Shown one piece after another: positions 1-9,400 of a stretch of 64,000 nt of DNA; position 1 is the stretch's first letter; every line of letters starts with the position of its first letter. Under the pieces are notes generated by a model. The model did no database searches. It was not told where the DNA came from and saw nothing but the letters and a program-made list of their open reading frames with translations. The DNA lies in assembly GCA_023390115.1 (NCBI GenBank), contig JAEWDM010000007.1, forward strand, positions 1 through 64,000, read 5' to 3'. The DNA is from Bacillota bacterium (GTDB lineage: Bacteria > Bacillota > Clostridia > Acetivibrionales > DSM-27016). Position numbers and translations under genes: made by a program.

Positions 1-129
1 TAATAACAAATTATCCTGTATTACTTCCAAAATTATAGCATATAATTTTATTTTTTGCACTATTTTCCCACAAAAATATAACATTATACTGTTTAAAGTA
101 TTTTGAGTATTCAGTTAAACTCTAATGAA

Positions 130-158
130 TTGACAAGCTTTTGCATATAATATAAAAT
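130..158 (+). promoter_or_regulatory. Candidate sigma-A promoter for the recombinase gene
   Basis: TTGACA at 130-135 is followed after 17 bases by TAAAAT at 153-158. A start of transcription near 165 would give a leader of about 50 bases before the ATG at 218. This is a sequence match only. Confidence 0.5.
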
Positions 159-217
159 ATTACATGCAAAGCAAATTGCGGCGTTCACAATATGCTGTAC
201 TTATGGGGGAATGACAA

Positions 218-1141
218 ATGCTCAATTTACCGGAGCTATCCAGCCGCTATCTGAATTACTGCCGGTGTCAAAAGAATCTGAACGCCAAAACCTTAAAGGC
301 CTATAGTATTGATATATCCCAGTTCATTTTATTTATGAGTAATACCAACGGAATGTTGGGCAAAGTAAATTTATCTGAATATTTCGCCAGCCTGCACCAG
401 GCGTGCAAGCCCAAAACTGTAAAAAGGAAAATCGCTTCTATTAAGGCCTTTTGCTCATGGATGGAGTATGACGAAATCATAGACCAAAATCCTTTTAACA
501 AGCTCAATATAAAGTTCCGCGAGCCCCACCTGCTTCCGCGCACCATGTCACTGGATGTAATTGAGCTGTTCTTAAAAACCGCGTACCAAGAGTTATCCAA
601 TTCAACAAGCTCAGTATATATGCATAATACCTCGCTTCGCAACGTCGCTGTGCTGGAGCTTCTGTTTTCGACAGGCATAAGGGTATCGGAGCTTTGTTCA
701 CTAAAGCCGGAAAATATAAACCTTATAAACAAAACCATTCTCATTTATGGAAAGGGCTCAAAAGAGAGGATTATTCAAATAGGCAATGAGGAAGTGCTTT
801 CTTCCCTAATAAATTATAAGGCTGCATATCAGGAACAAATTCAGAATACAGGCTGCCTGTTTATTAACCGTCTGGGCTGTCCCCTGTCCGAGCAATCAGT
901 TAGGTTCATGATAAGACGGCTGGCAGAGAAGGCAGGAATACCGGCACATATTACGCCCCATATGTTCCGGCACTCATTCGCCACACTGCTGCTGGAGGAG
1001 GATGTGGATATACGGTACATCCAGCAGCTCCTGGGCCACAGCTCAATAACCACCACGCAAATTTATACTCATGTCTCCACCCGAAAGCAAAAGGACATAC
1101 TGGCCTTAAAGCATCCGCGCAATCGTGTGGTTTTAAAATAG
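218..1141 (+). CDS. Tyrosine recombinase (XerC/XerD type)
   Basis: A 307-residue site-specific recombinase that would cut and rejoin DNA through a tyrosine nucleophile. The N-terminal ~90 residues match the SAM-like core-binding domain (helical, YLNYCRCQKNLNAKTLKAY). The catalytic domain carries the full set of residues: Arg155 in TGIRVSEL, His248-x-x-Arg251 in HMFRHSF, His274 in LLGHSS and the nucleophile Tyr283 in TQIYTHV. Length and motif spacing are those of XerC/XerD and of integron- or element-borne XerD-like enzymes, and I cannot separate these from sequence alone. The start at 218 follows a GGGGGA ribosome site. It is not next to an obvious mobile element, but the small gene at 1244 lies downstream and a decayed region follows. 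It could be the housekeeping Xer or a stand-alone recombinase; general function is very likely, target site unknown. Confidence 0.9.
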   Translation: MLNLPELSSRYLNYCRCQKNLNAKTLKAYSIDISQFILFMSNTNGMLGKVNLSEYFASLHQACKPKTVKRKIASIKAFCSWMEYDEIIDQNPFNKLNIKFREPHLLPRTMSLDVIELFLKTAYQELSNSTSSVYMHNTSLRNVAVLELLFSTGIRVSELCSLKPENINLINKTILIYGKGSKERIIQIGNEEVLSSLINYKAAYQEQIQNTGCLFINRLGCPLSEQSVRFMIRRLAEKAGIPAHITPHMFRHSFATLLLEEDVDIRYIQQLLGHSSITTTQIYTHVSTRKQKDILALKHPRNRVVLK

Positions 1142-1180
1142 GGTAATGGGGCAACAGGGGATAGCAAGGATCACTATTCA

Positions 1181-1209
1181 TTGAATTTTAGTATTAAAAG
1201 GTTTATAAT
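1181..1209 (+). promoter_or_regulatory. Sigma-A promoter for the 103-residue protein
   Basis: TTGAAT at 1181-1186 and TATAAT at 1204-1209 are separated by 17 bases, an almost ideal arrangement. It lies 35 bases before the start codon at 1244, so the small gene is probably transcribed on its own rather than only by read-through from the recombinase. Confidence 0.65.
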
Positions 1210-1243
1210 GTGGACATAAATTTCATTTGAGAAGGAGTACATT

Positions 1244-1555
1244 ATGAATATTGATTTCTTAAGTGAAAGTATTGATGAAAAAGAAAAAAGGAAAAGACGG
1301 CTAAATGAAATTGAGGTAGAAAGGGCTCTGCTGAAGAAGCAGTTAAGAAGCCTTGATGCTCAGACGAAAGAAATTACCGACGCAGATTCTGACTATATGC
1401 AATATATTAAAAGATGCCATAAGAGTGAAGGCTGCTTTAGCAGCTTAGACTATGAGAAATATTACAGCTTTTTAAAATTATTCATAGAATCTCCTCTGGA
1501 GAGTGACCTATATGTTAAATTGGCGGAATTGTTAAAGGTAAATTTGCAAGAGTAA
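1244..1555 (+). CDS. Small charged coiled-coil protein of unknown function
   Basis: A 103-residue cytosolic protein with no signal peptide or membrane segment. Residues ~8-50 are dense in Lys, Glu and Arg with heptad-like hydrophobics (ERALLKKQLRSLDAQTKEI), typical of a coiled coil. The second half is less charged and contains aromatic residues (YEKYYSFLKLF). The start is set by an AAGGAG ribosome site at 1232-1237 and by its own sigma-A promoter. I do not recognise the family. Its position beside a recombinase might suggest an accessory or structural role, but nothing in the sequence shows this. Confidence 0.6.
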   Translation: MNIDFLSESIDEKEKRKRRLNEIEVERALLKKQLRSLDAQTKEITDADSDYMQYIKRCHKSEGCFSSLDYEKYYSFLKLFIESPLESDLYVKLAELLKVNLQE

Positions 1556-1637
1556 TCTTCTCCTCATATGGCAAGAAGGCAAGTATTATTTGAAAACATG
1601 GGAATTTTTAATTAAAACAGATTTACTTTTACTGGTT

Positions 1638-1741
1638 TTATGATAAAATAAATATTGCCTTTATTAGCGCAACAATTAAGGAGATAAGCGTCAGGACAAG
1701 CATCCCGATTCTATCATTATGATATTAGGGTGTGTCTCCAT
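1638..1741 (-). pseudogene. Holin-like type I toxin, frameshifted
   Basis: On the minus strand an AAGGAG ribosome site (1756-1751) sits 9 bases before an ATG at 1741. The reading frame begins METHPNIIMIE and soon stops. Shifting by one base near 1710 opens a strongly hydrophobic frame, GMLVLTLISLIVALIKAIFI, that ends at TAA 1640-1638. The joined peptide would be about 34 residues with one membrane helix followed by a Lys, the form of the small Firmicutes holin-like toxins of type I toxin-antitoxin systems. The span is 104 bases, one short of a whole number of codons, so a single-base deletion is the simplest explanation. Alternatively, translation might start at the internal ATG of the hydrophobic frame. 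No antisense RNA promoter was clearly seen. Confidence 0.6.
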
Positions 1742-1760
1742 AGACCTTATCTCCTTAATT
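1674..1760 (-). repeat. 15-bp perfect inverted repeat that would cover the toxin ribosome site
   Basis: The arms are 1674-1688 and 1746-1760. In the toxin mRNA the first arm contains the AAGGAG ribosome site and the second lies in the codons for Leu-Ile-Ser-Leu-Ile, so the mRNA can fold to hide its own ribosome site. Such sequestration is established for type I toxin mRNAs such as those of the TxpA/BsrG group. Here it is inferred from pairing alone. Confidence 0.65.
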
Positions 1761-1987
1761 CTGTAAGAATAAAAGAGATAATAGAGTGCGTCTTTCGATT
1801 ATCGTTCCCATAAATTTAGTACATAAGTATTTGTTATGCAATGGTTTTTGAAAATAATATATCCTATTAGCAATAGTTATTTACACTCCATTAGTGTATA
1901 TTATTATTTGAAATCCTCTCCATATTTTATCATTTAACTGGAAACTTATTAACTGAATTCGCCCATAATATTTGTCCGAATTTTTAA

Positions 1988-2066
1988 TTGTCCGTTTGTC
2001 TGGCATTGTAATTCTCCTATAGGAAAATCAGGGCAGACAATAAATACGGACAAGTCTGCTTTTTTA
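1988..2066 (+). promoter_or_regulatory. Overlapping inverted repeats with a terminator-like end
   Basis: Two short arms at 1988-1994 and 1996-2002 (TTGTCCG, TTGTCTG) can pair with 2047-2053 and 2034-2040. A competing hairpin pairs GCAGAC 2033-2038 with GTCTGC 2054-2059 and is followed by seven T. The two foldings exclude each other, as in an attenuator. No known riboswitch core is recognised and the gene it might control is only a remnant. Confidence 0.35.
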
Positions 2067-2067
2067 A

Positions 2068-2211
2068 TTGCTTTGGCTCTTTGGGCTGATAAAAAATCCA
2101 CCTGATGCAGTGCTTACAGTAACTGCTGAAATCAAATCAGAATTAAAAACTTTCAGCTTAACGGTAGTAAAACCAAATATCCTTATACCCAGGGGCGGGC
2201 TTTCGAGCTGA
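2068..2211 (+). pseudogene. Fragment of a bacterial Ig-like (atrophied Big) surface domain
   Basis: The open frame from 2068 to the TGA at 2209-2211 encodes, from 2101 on, PDAVLTVTAEIKSELKTFSL followed by TVVKPNILIPRG. This resembles the last two strands of the atrophied bacterial Ig-like domains (pattern ATVTLTATI..G....KTFTVTV) found in Clostridia surface proteins. There is no start codon or ribosome site and a stop precedes it, so only a domain end survives. It may be the remains of a larger extracellular protein gene. Confidence 0.35.
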
Positions 2212-2290
2212 TCTTCTTGTTTTGTTGTCTCTTTTCAGCCAAAACTTCCTTTTTATTTTGGTTAACATACAATCTCAGGGCATAAGGAGA

Positions 2291-2330
2291 GGCTGTAGCA
2301 ATTTTTTTGTTTTGCTACAGCCCCTTTTAT
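2291..2330 (+). terminator. Rho-independent terminator (plus strand)
   Basis: GGCTGTAGCA at 2291-2300 pairs with TGCTACAGCC at 2313-2322, and the stem is followed by CCTTTTAT. It would end plus-strand transcripts coming from the decayed region and stop them entering the giant gene from behind. Confidence 0.7.
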
Positions 2331-2362
2331 GTGCCAAATGTCCTTGCCATTTTTAAGGGAAA

Positions 2363-2386
2363 GGCCGCCACTTTACCGTGACGGCC
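2363..2386 (-). terminator. Terminator of the giant gene (minus strand)
   Basis: On the minus strand GGCCGTCA (2386-2379) pairs with the GGCGGCC side (2370-2363) with one G-U pair, and TTTCCCTT follows. It lies about 40 bases after the stop codon of the giant gene. Confidence 0.55.
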
Positions 2387-2422
2387 GGATCTAGTAAAGT
2401 TTTTTCTATTGTCCCCCTTTTA

Positions 2423-3440
2423 TTACTTCCTTACACTTATTTGTTTAGTGCAGTATACACTTGAGTTATGCCGGTCTATAGCTTTAACAGTTACGTATGT
2501 GCTATATGATTTATTGTAATTCTCTACTTTTATTAAGCCATTCTGATCTATCTCAAGTATTTCAGGGTGACTGCTAGACCATATGACACCATTGTACTGC
2601 TCATAAAAAACATTATATCCTGACGAAAATAATCCATACGTCTTCGCGATAGCAGTCTCTCCTGCCCTTAAGCTGGACTTATTCACATCCATATATAACG
2701 CTATAAGATGAGATGTCCTTAAGAATATACTGCTTGTAAGCTGGTTATTTTTGCTGTCCAAAGCATAGATAGTTACTGTTCCGGATTTCAGGGCTGTTAC
2801 AACTCCATCTTTATTTACCTGTGCAATAGAACTGCTGCTGCTTTTCCATTTTATCTGTTCATATGGAGAAACCACATTGCCATTCTCAAATGTTGCTGTT
2901 ACTGTCAATTGAAGCTTTGTACCAACCCTGAATACTTCCTCAGCAGGTTCATTAATCTTAATTGATACCGGCATTTTATTTATGTTGCTTATCTCAAGGT
3001 ATCCAATCTCTGACCAGTTCCCGGCCGCATCAATTCCTACCGCCTCTATTAACGCGTTATCCGCAACACTCACTGGAGACATATACTCTTGCCATTCTCC
3101 GCTATTTACTCTATATCTTTTAATTTGGGCATCTCCCCAGTTCGTAATATCGACCGTTACGCTTTCACTTGTGGATTCTGTGGTATCCGGTATGAGAACA
3201 GGCACCGGCGGAGGTATTCTGTCTATATTATCTATTATAATACTAGCAATACCTGACAAATACCCCGTAGCACTTATCCCTTGTGCTTCTATCAATCCGT
3301 TTTGCTGCATAATGACAGGACTCAAATACTCCTTCCATGCCCCATTGTCAATGCGATAATTCTTTACTACTGCGTTTCCCCAATTCTCTATGGTTACGGT
3401 CACATCTGAATTTGTGGGTCCTTGGATATCCACTGTAATT
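2423..3440 (-). other. C-terminal beta domains of the giant protein
   Basis: Two related ~78-residue units contain (Y/R)RI/VN(S/N)G.W(K/Q)EY.SPV and GLIEA.GI.A.G..S, similar to OmpL47/chitobiase-type beta domains. They are followed by a Big_2-like domain (INEPAEEVFRVGTKLQLTVT, then SGTVTIYA) and a divergent last one (VIWSSSHPEILEIDQNG). The protein ends CTKQISVRK with no anchoring signal. Confidence 0.7.
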
Positions 3441-6400
3441 ATGGGCTCCTCAACTATAGCAATATTAATTTTTTCTTGCACTTCATCTATCCTTTTAATA
3501 AGCAGGCTCTTTTCGTTGCCTTCCGTAAGCTGTTCAACCAAGTGCCTTACCTCATTCAAAAAAATCTGAGTGTTTTCAACCTTTTCTCTGGTTGTCAAAT
3601 CTAAAGACATTTCTTCAAGCATTTTGACTTTAAACTCTGCAAAAGCAATGATAACTTTAACTTGAAGAACTTCTAACCTTAACTTTAGGCCAGATTTCGT
3701 TTCTCCTTCCGGCAATCCATTGATAAGCACTATAGTTTGGTCTATTATGCTCTGGATGTTGTTGACCTCTCCTATGTTAGTTATGTTCTGCACAAGCAGA
3801 CCTATATGACCTATGTTAAGGTTTATCTGGCCTATATTCACCTTCTCAAGCAGCGGCCATCTTGCATCCTCGGGAAGAGTATTAATAAGCACTATTGTCT
3901 GATCTATCATGCTCTGGATTTTGTTGACCTCTCCTATGTTGGTTATGTTCTGCACCAACAGGCCTATATGACCTATGTTCACGTTGGCCTGCCCTATATT
4001 CACCTCACGCTCCAGACGTTCCCTCTCTTCTCCCTCAGGAAGGCTGTTGATTATTATCACAGTCTGGTCTATTATACTCTGGATGTTGTTTATTTCCCCT
4101 ATATTAGTGACATTTACTATCAGAGCTTTAATATCATCCAGATTACCTGATATTTTTACTATATATAGTCTGTTTTGCAAACTGTTCAGCTTTTCCTTCA
4201 GTATGTCCTTTTCCGCACCGTCAGGTAAATTATTCACTTTGCTCAGCGCCTGATCAATTAAGTCTTGTGCTGCCAGTATTGAAGAAAGAGTGCGGTTCTT
4301 TTCCGCATATACCACTGCCGATTCAGCCTGGCTTACAGCAACTTTGGCATTGATTAGCCTTTGTGCATCGTTGATTATAGCCTGTACCGCATCCGCTCTC
4401 TGGAGTAATGCAAGCATATCGTCTTCATTATGCAACGCCTTAATCTTTGCTCTAATGGAATCCAGTCTTAATTGAGCAGAATTAATTTTGTCCTGCGTAG
4501 ACAAGTCTGAAATCTCTGCCTCCAATTCTCCAAGCTCAATCCCAATTTCAATTACTGGTTCTTTAGTCATATAATCCAATTGATTGCTCCAGCCTCCCGG
4601 CCCACTTTCATTTTTGGCTCTTACTCTATAGATATGGGAAGTGTAAGGAGCAAGCCCACTATGTACATAGCTGACAGCAGTACCGGTATCTATTATAGAA
4701 TTGTCCGCCTGAATTTCATATCCCAATGCTCCGTTTACCTCAGTCCAGGACAGGGTAATCTGAGTACTGGTAGAAGATGCTCTCAGATCCGAAGGAGCTT
4801 CGGGAAGTGTCCACTTTTCCAGCACTTGTCCCCATTTGCTTGAAGCCTGAGCATTATAAGCCTTTACCCTGTATGTATGCTTTGTACCCGGTGTAAGACC
4901 CGCATGTATATGGCTTGTACCGGTAATGCCTTCAAATTCAACGCCGTCTGCTTCTACCACATATCCTGCAGCCCCTTCTACACCATCCCATTTAAGAATT
5001 ATGCTGTCTTCCAATGCCGTACCGTTTAAATTTTCAGGTGTCAGAAGTGAAGTGGTGACCTCAAGCACCTCACTCCAGCTTCCTACAGTCACGGAATTTC
5101 TTGACCTAATCTTATACATATGGAGAGTGTTTGGCATCAATTGGTTGTGCGTATATGTAATCGCTTCTATGTTATATATTATCACGCCATCCGCCGATAT
5201 GTCATAGCCAGTTGCACCATCTGCTTCACTCCACGACAATGTAATTTCCGTATCTCCCGCAACCGCTGCTAAACCAGAAGGAGTTGCCGGCAATGTAGAT
5301 TTTGTAATTATTGCACTCCATCCTCCCCAGCCTCCTGAGTTTCCGGCCCTTACCCTGTAGGTATGCTGGGTTGAGGGCAGCAGATTTTTATGTGAATAGG
5401 ATGTATCCACAATTCCGCCGATTATATTTCCATCCGCTTCTATTTCATACTTCTCTGCCCCTGAAGCTGCGTTCCATGTCACAGTAATCTCACTATCTTT
5501 GGCAGCAGTCCTCACATTTACAGGTATGGAGGGCACTGCCATAATGCTTAAAGGAGCACTCCATTCTCCATTTTCAGAGGCCTTTGCCCTGACTCTGTAA
5601 ATATGCTTTACACCCGGAGTAAGCCCGGTATGTATATAAGACACTGCAGTACCGTTATATATTATTCGTCCGTCAACTTCTATATCATATCCTGTAATAC
5701 CTGATACTGCACCCCAGGTTACAGTAATTTTAGTATCCTCAGCAACAGCTGATAAATTAGCTGGTATACGCGGCAATGTAAATTTTACAGTCTCGGTACT
5801 CCAACTGCTTATGCCCGATTCATTATAGGTTCTTACCTTATAAGTATGACCTGTGTTTGGCATAAGCCCTGTATGGACATAAAACGTATCCGCACCATTA
5901 TCCACCTCTTCACCGTCTACCCAGACATCATATCCCAACGCCCCCTGAACCTCATTCCATGTTAATGTTATTGAATTGCTTAAGGATGTTGCCACAATTC
6001 CAAGTGGCGCAGCCGGAAGTGTAGAATTAGTCGTTATGGCGCTCCAATCACTCATTCCGTTTGCATTTGAGGATCTGACCCTGTATGAATGCCTTATTCC
6101 CGGAACCAGACCGGTATGGACATAAGACGTTGAACTTCCGTTATATATAAGATTTCCATCTACCTCTATATAGTATGCTATTGCTCCTTCTGCAGCATCC
6201 CATGCAATAGTAATAGCAGTATCCGAAATAGCGACAACCTCAATGCTATCAGGCGGCGGAGGTGCGGTATACCTGGTTACCAAGCTGCTCCATTCTCCCA
6301 TCCTGAGATTATTTCTTGACCTGATCCTGTAAGTATGGGGGGTATTTGGCAGCAGTCCTCCATGCGCGAAGCTTGTGTCCATTCCATTTCCTATTGCCTG

Positions 6401-9400
6401 CCCGTCAGCTTCAACATCGTAAGCCGTAGCTCCGCCCACGGAACCCCATGCTACAGTTATCCCTGTGCTTGACGATGAAAATGTTATATCTGACGGTACA
6501 CCAAGTAATGTATATACGGAAATGCTTTTCCATTCACTTACTGCACCTGCATTGCGTGATCTGACCATGAATTTATATTCAGTGTCAGGCTCAAGCCCGG
6601 ACTTCTGGTACTCGGTATTAGTACCATTATCTATTATATCTCCATTATTTACTTTTACATCATATCCTGAAACTCCTTCAATAGTGTCCCATGTAACCCT
6701 TATTGAATTAGCGGCTGACGTTGCATTCAAGTTTACCGGTATCTGGGGCGAGGTCCATTGAGCAATCTTCGGGCTCCAATTGCCTGTCCCCTGTTCATTT
6801 CTGGCTCTTACCCTATAATAGTGCTGAGTATTGGCACCCAGGCCTCCATGTATAAAATTAGTCATGCCATTATTGTCAATAACTTTTCCGTCTGTTTCAA
6901 TATCATACCCTGATGCTCCTGGCACTTGATTCCATGTAATAGTAATAGAATTTGCAGAAGCCTGTGCTGTTATGCCGGATGGAGTGCCCAGCAAAGTCCA
7001 TATGCTCACCTCACTGCTCCACTGGCTGGTGCCCTCGGAATTTTTTGACCTTATTTTATAGGTATGCTTTGTGTTTGGAGACAATTCATTATGAACATAG
7101 GTTGTACTTGGCCCGTTATCCTTGATTGCGCCATCCGCCCAGACATCATACCCGCTTGCACCGTCAGACGTCCATAAAAGCGTAACGGAATTAGTGTCTC
7201 TTTGGGTATTCAGCACCTGAGGAACGCTCGGAAGAGTCCATTTAACTGTTTTTGCGCTCCAATTGCTCTCCCCCCCGCCATTCCATGCTCTTATTCTGTA
7301 AGTATGCTGCGTTCCCGGAGCTAAGCCTGTATGCACATATGCAGTCCCGTTACCGTTATCAATCTCCGTTCCGTCAACTTCAACAATATAGCCTTCCGCT
7401 CCTTCACACTTCCCCCATGACAGGCTCACCGAGGTATCGTCTGAAATAATGCTTGCTATATGAGGAGTTTCCGGTGCAGTGCTTTTGATCACCGCCTCAC
7501 TCCAGTCACTGGCTCCTGACAAATTTTTCGATCTCACCCTGTAGCTATGCAGGCTGCTGGCCTCAAGCTCTTCGTGAAGATAACTCAGCCCTGATATATT
7601 TACTTCCGAAGCTCTGTCAATTTCCAGAATGTACCCGGTGGCTCCGTCTACCCTGTTCCACGCAACCTTTATTGAACTGCTTGTTGCCGACGTACTCACA
7701 ATTTCAGGAATCGCGGGTACGGTCAGTTGGCTTGCCGCCGCACTGTACTCACTTTCAGTAGAAGCATTTTTTGCCTTGATTCTATAAATATATTGAGTCT
7801 GAGGGGCTACACCCGTATGCGTATATACAGTCCCTGATCCGGCGTTCAGTACAATTCCGTTTATGTCCACCTGATAATAGGCTGCGTCTGGGACCGAATC
7901 CCATGTGACAGTGACTGTAGTGCCCTCAACCATCGTTTTTACATTACCCGGCGTTTCCAAAAGCGTCCACAGGCTTGTCTCTTCACTCCAATTACTTGTA
8001 CCTTCCGCATTTGCCGCTCTTATTTTATATGTATACATTCTTGAAGGTGTTAATTTGCTGTGTGTGTAGCCTGTATCTGAAACATTACTTACAAGGTCAG
8101 TGCCGTTGATTAAAATGTCATAGGAGACAGCACCCGTTACCGTTCTCCAGGCCAAAGCTACAGATGTGCTGGTAGAAGAAGCGGAAATACCTGATGGTAT
8201 AGCAGGAGCACTCAGCTTTGTCGCTGTTTCGGTCCACTGGCTTATAACATTTTCATTTTTTGCTCTAATTGAATATGTATGCTGGCTGTTTGGAGATAAA
8301 CCATTATGAGTATATTTAGTATTCACCCCATTATCAATCTCTACGTCATCTACTTTTATATCATATCCGGAAGCTCCTTCAACAGGACTCCATTCCATAC
8401 TAATACCCGTGCCCTGAATAGTAAATATAATATTTTCAGGTTGGGAAAGCAAGGTCCTCTGGCTGACACTGTCGCTCCAATTACTTATGCCTCCCGCATT
8501 TATTGACCTTAACCGGTATGTATAAATTGTATTGGGTTTTAAATTCTGATGAATATATTTTTCGCTGCTATTGCTGTTCACTATAGCTGCTCCATTAATC
8601 TCTATGTCATACCCGGCAGCTCCCGGTACCGCATCCCATGTAAGAGTGACAGATGTGCTTGTAGACACCGCTTTTATACCGGAGGGTATACCTGACGCAG
8701 ATATAACAGTAACCGGTGCAGTCCAGTCGCTGAACGCTGAAATATTTTTTGATCTTATCCTGTATACATGCTGCGTATTTTTTTCAACCCCGCTGTGAAT
8801 ATATGTTATATCAGCCTCGTTATTGATCACCGCTCCGTCTACCTCTATGTCATATCCGGTGGCATAAGGAACCATATCCCATGATACAAGAATATCACTC
8901 CCCAATGCTTTTGCCGTTACATTTCCAGGTGTGGCAAGACGTGTGGAGGTTTGGACAAAATCGCTCCAAAAGCTTGTTCCGCCCGTATTCCTTGATCGGA
9001 TTCTGCAGCTGTATATTTTATTGGAAGCAAGTCCTGAATATGTGATGCTCGTTCCGGTCACTCCCTCTTTAACTTCTCCGTTCATTTCTATATCATATAA
9101 TGTTGCCCCTGAAGCAGAATTCCACGAAACTGTTATAGTTGTATCGGTGGAGGTTAAATTAATATTTGATGGTACTGCAGGTGCTGAAAGCCTGCTTACC
9201 AATCCGCTCCAATTGCTGGCTGTCAAGCTGTTTTTAGCTCTGATCCTGTAAGTATGCTGTGTGTTAGACAATAAACCGGTATGCGTATACATTACATTTG
9301 AGCCGTTATCTTTTGCAGTTCCGTCCACCTCAATCTCATATCCCGTTGCTCCTGCAACAGCATTCCACTTAACGGTAATAGAATCACCCTCAGAAATGCA

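Larger units (their letters stand above)
1556..2422. other. Decayed intergenic region
   Basis: About 870 bases without an intact gene. It contains the broken holin-like toxin (1638-1741), an attenuator-like set of inverted repeats (1988-2066), a fragment of an Ig-like domain (2068-2211) and two terminators (2291-2330 and 2363-2386), each listed separately. The part 1770-1985 is AT-rich and shows only a possible minus-strand promoter, TTGCAT at 1836-1841 and TAAATT at 1813-1818 with 17 bases between, which could serve the toxin. The remains look like debris from former surface-protein and toxin genes. Confidence 0.5.
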
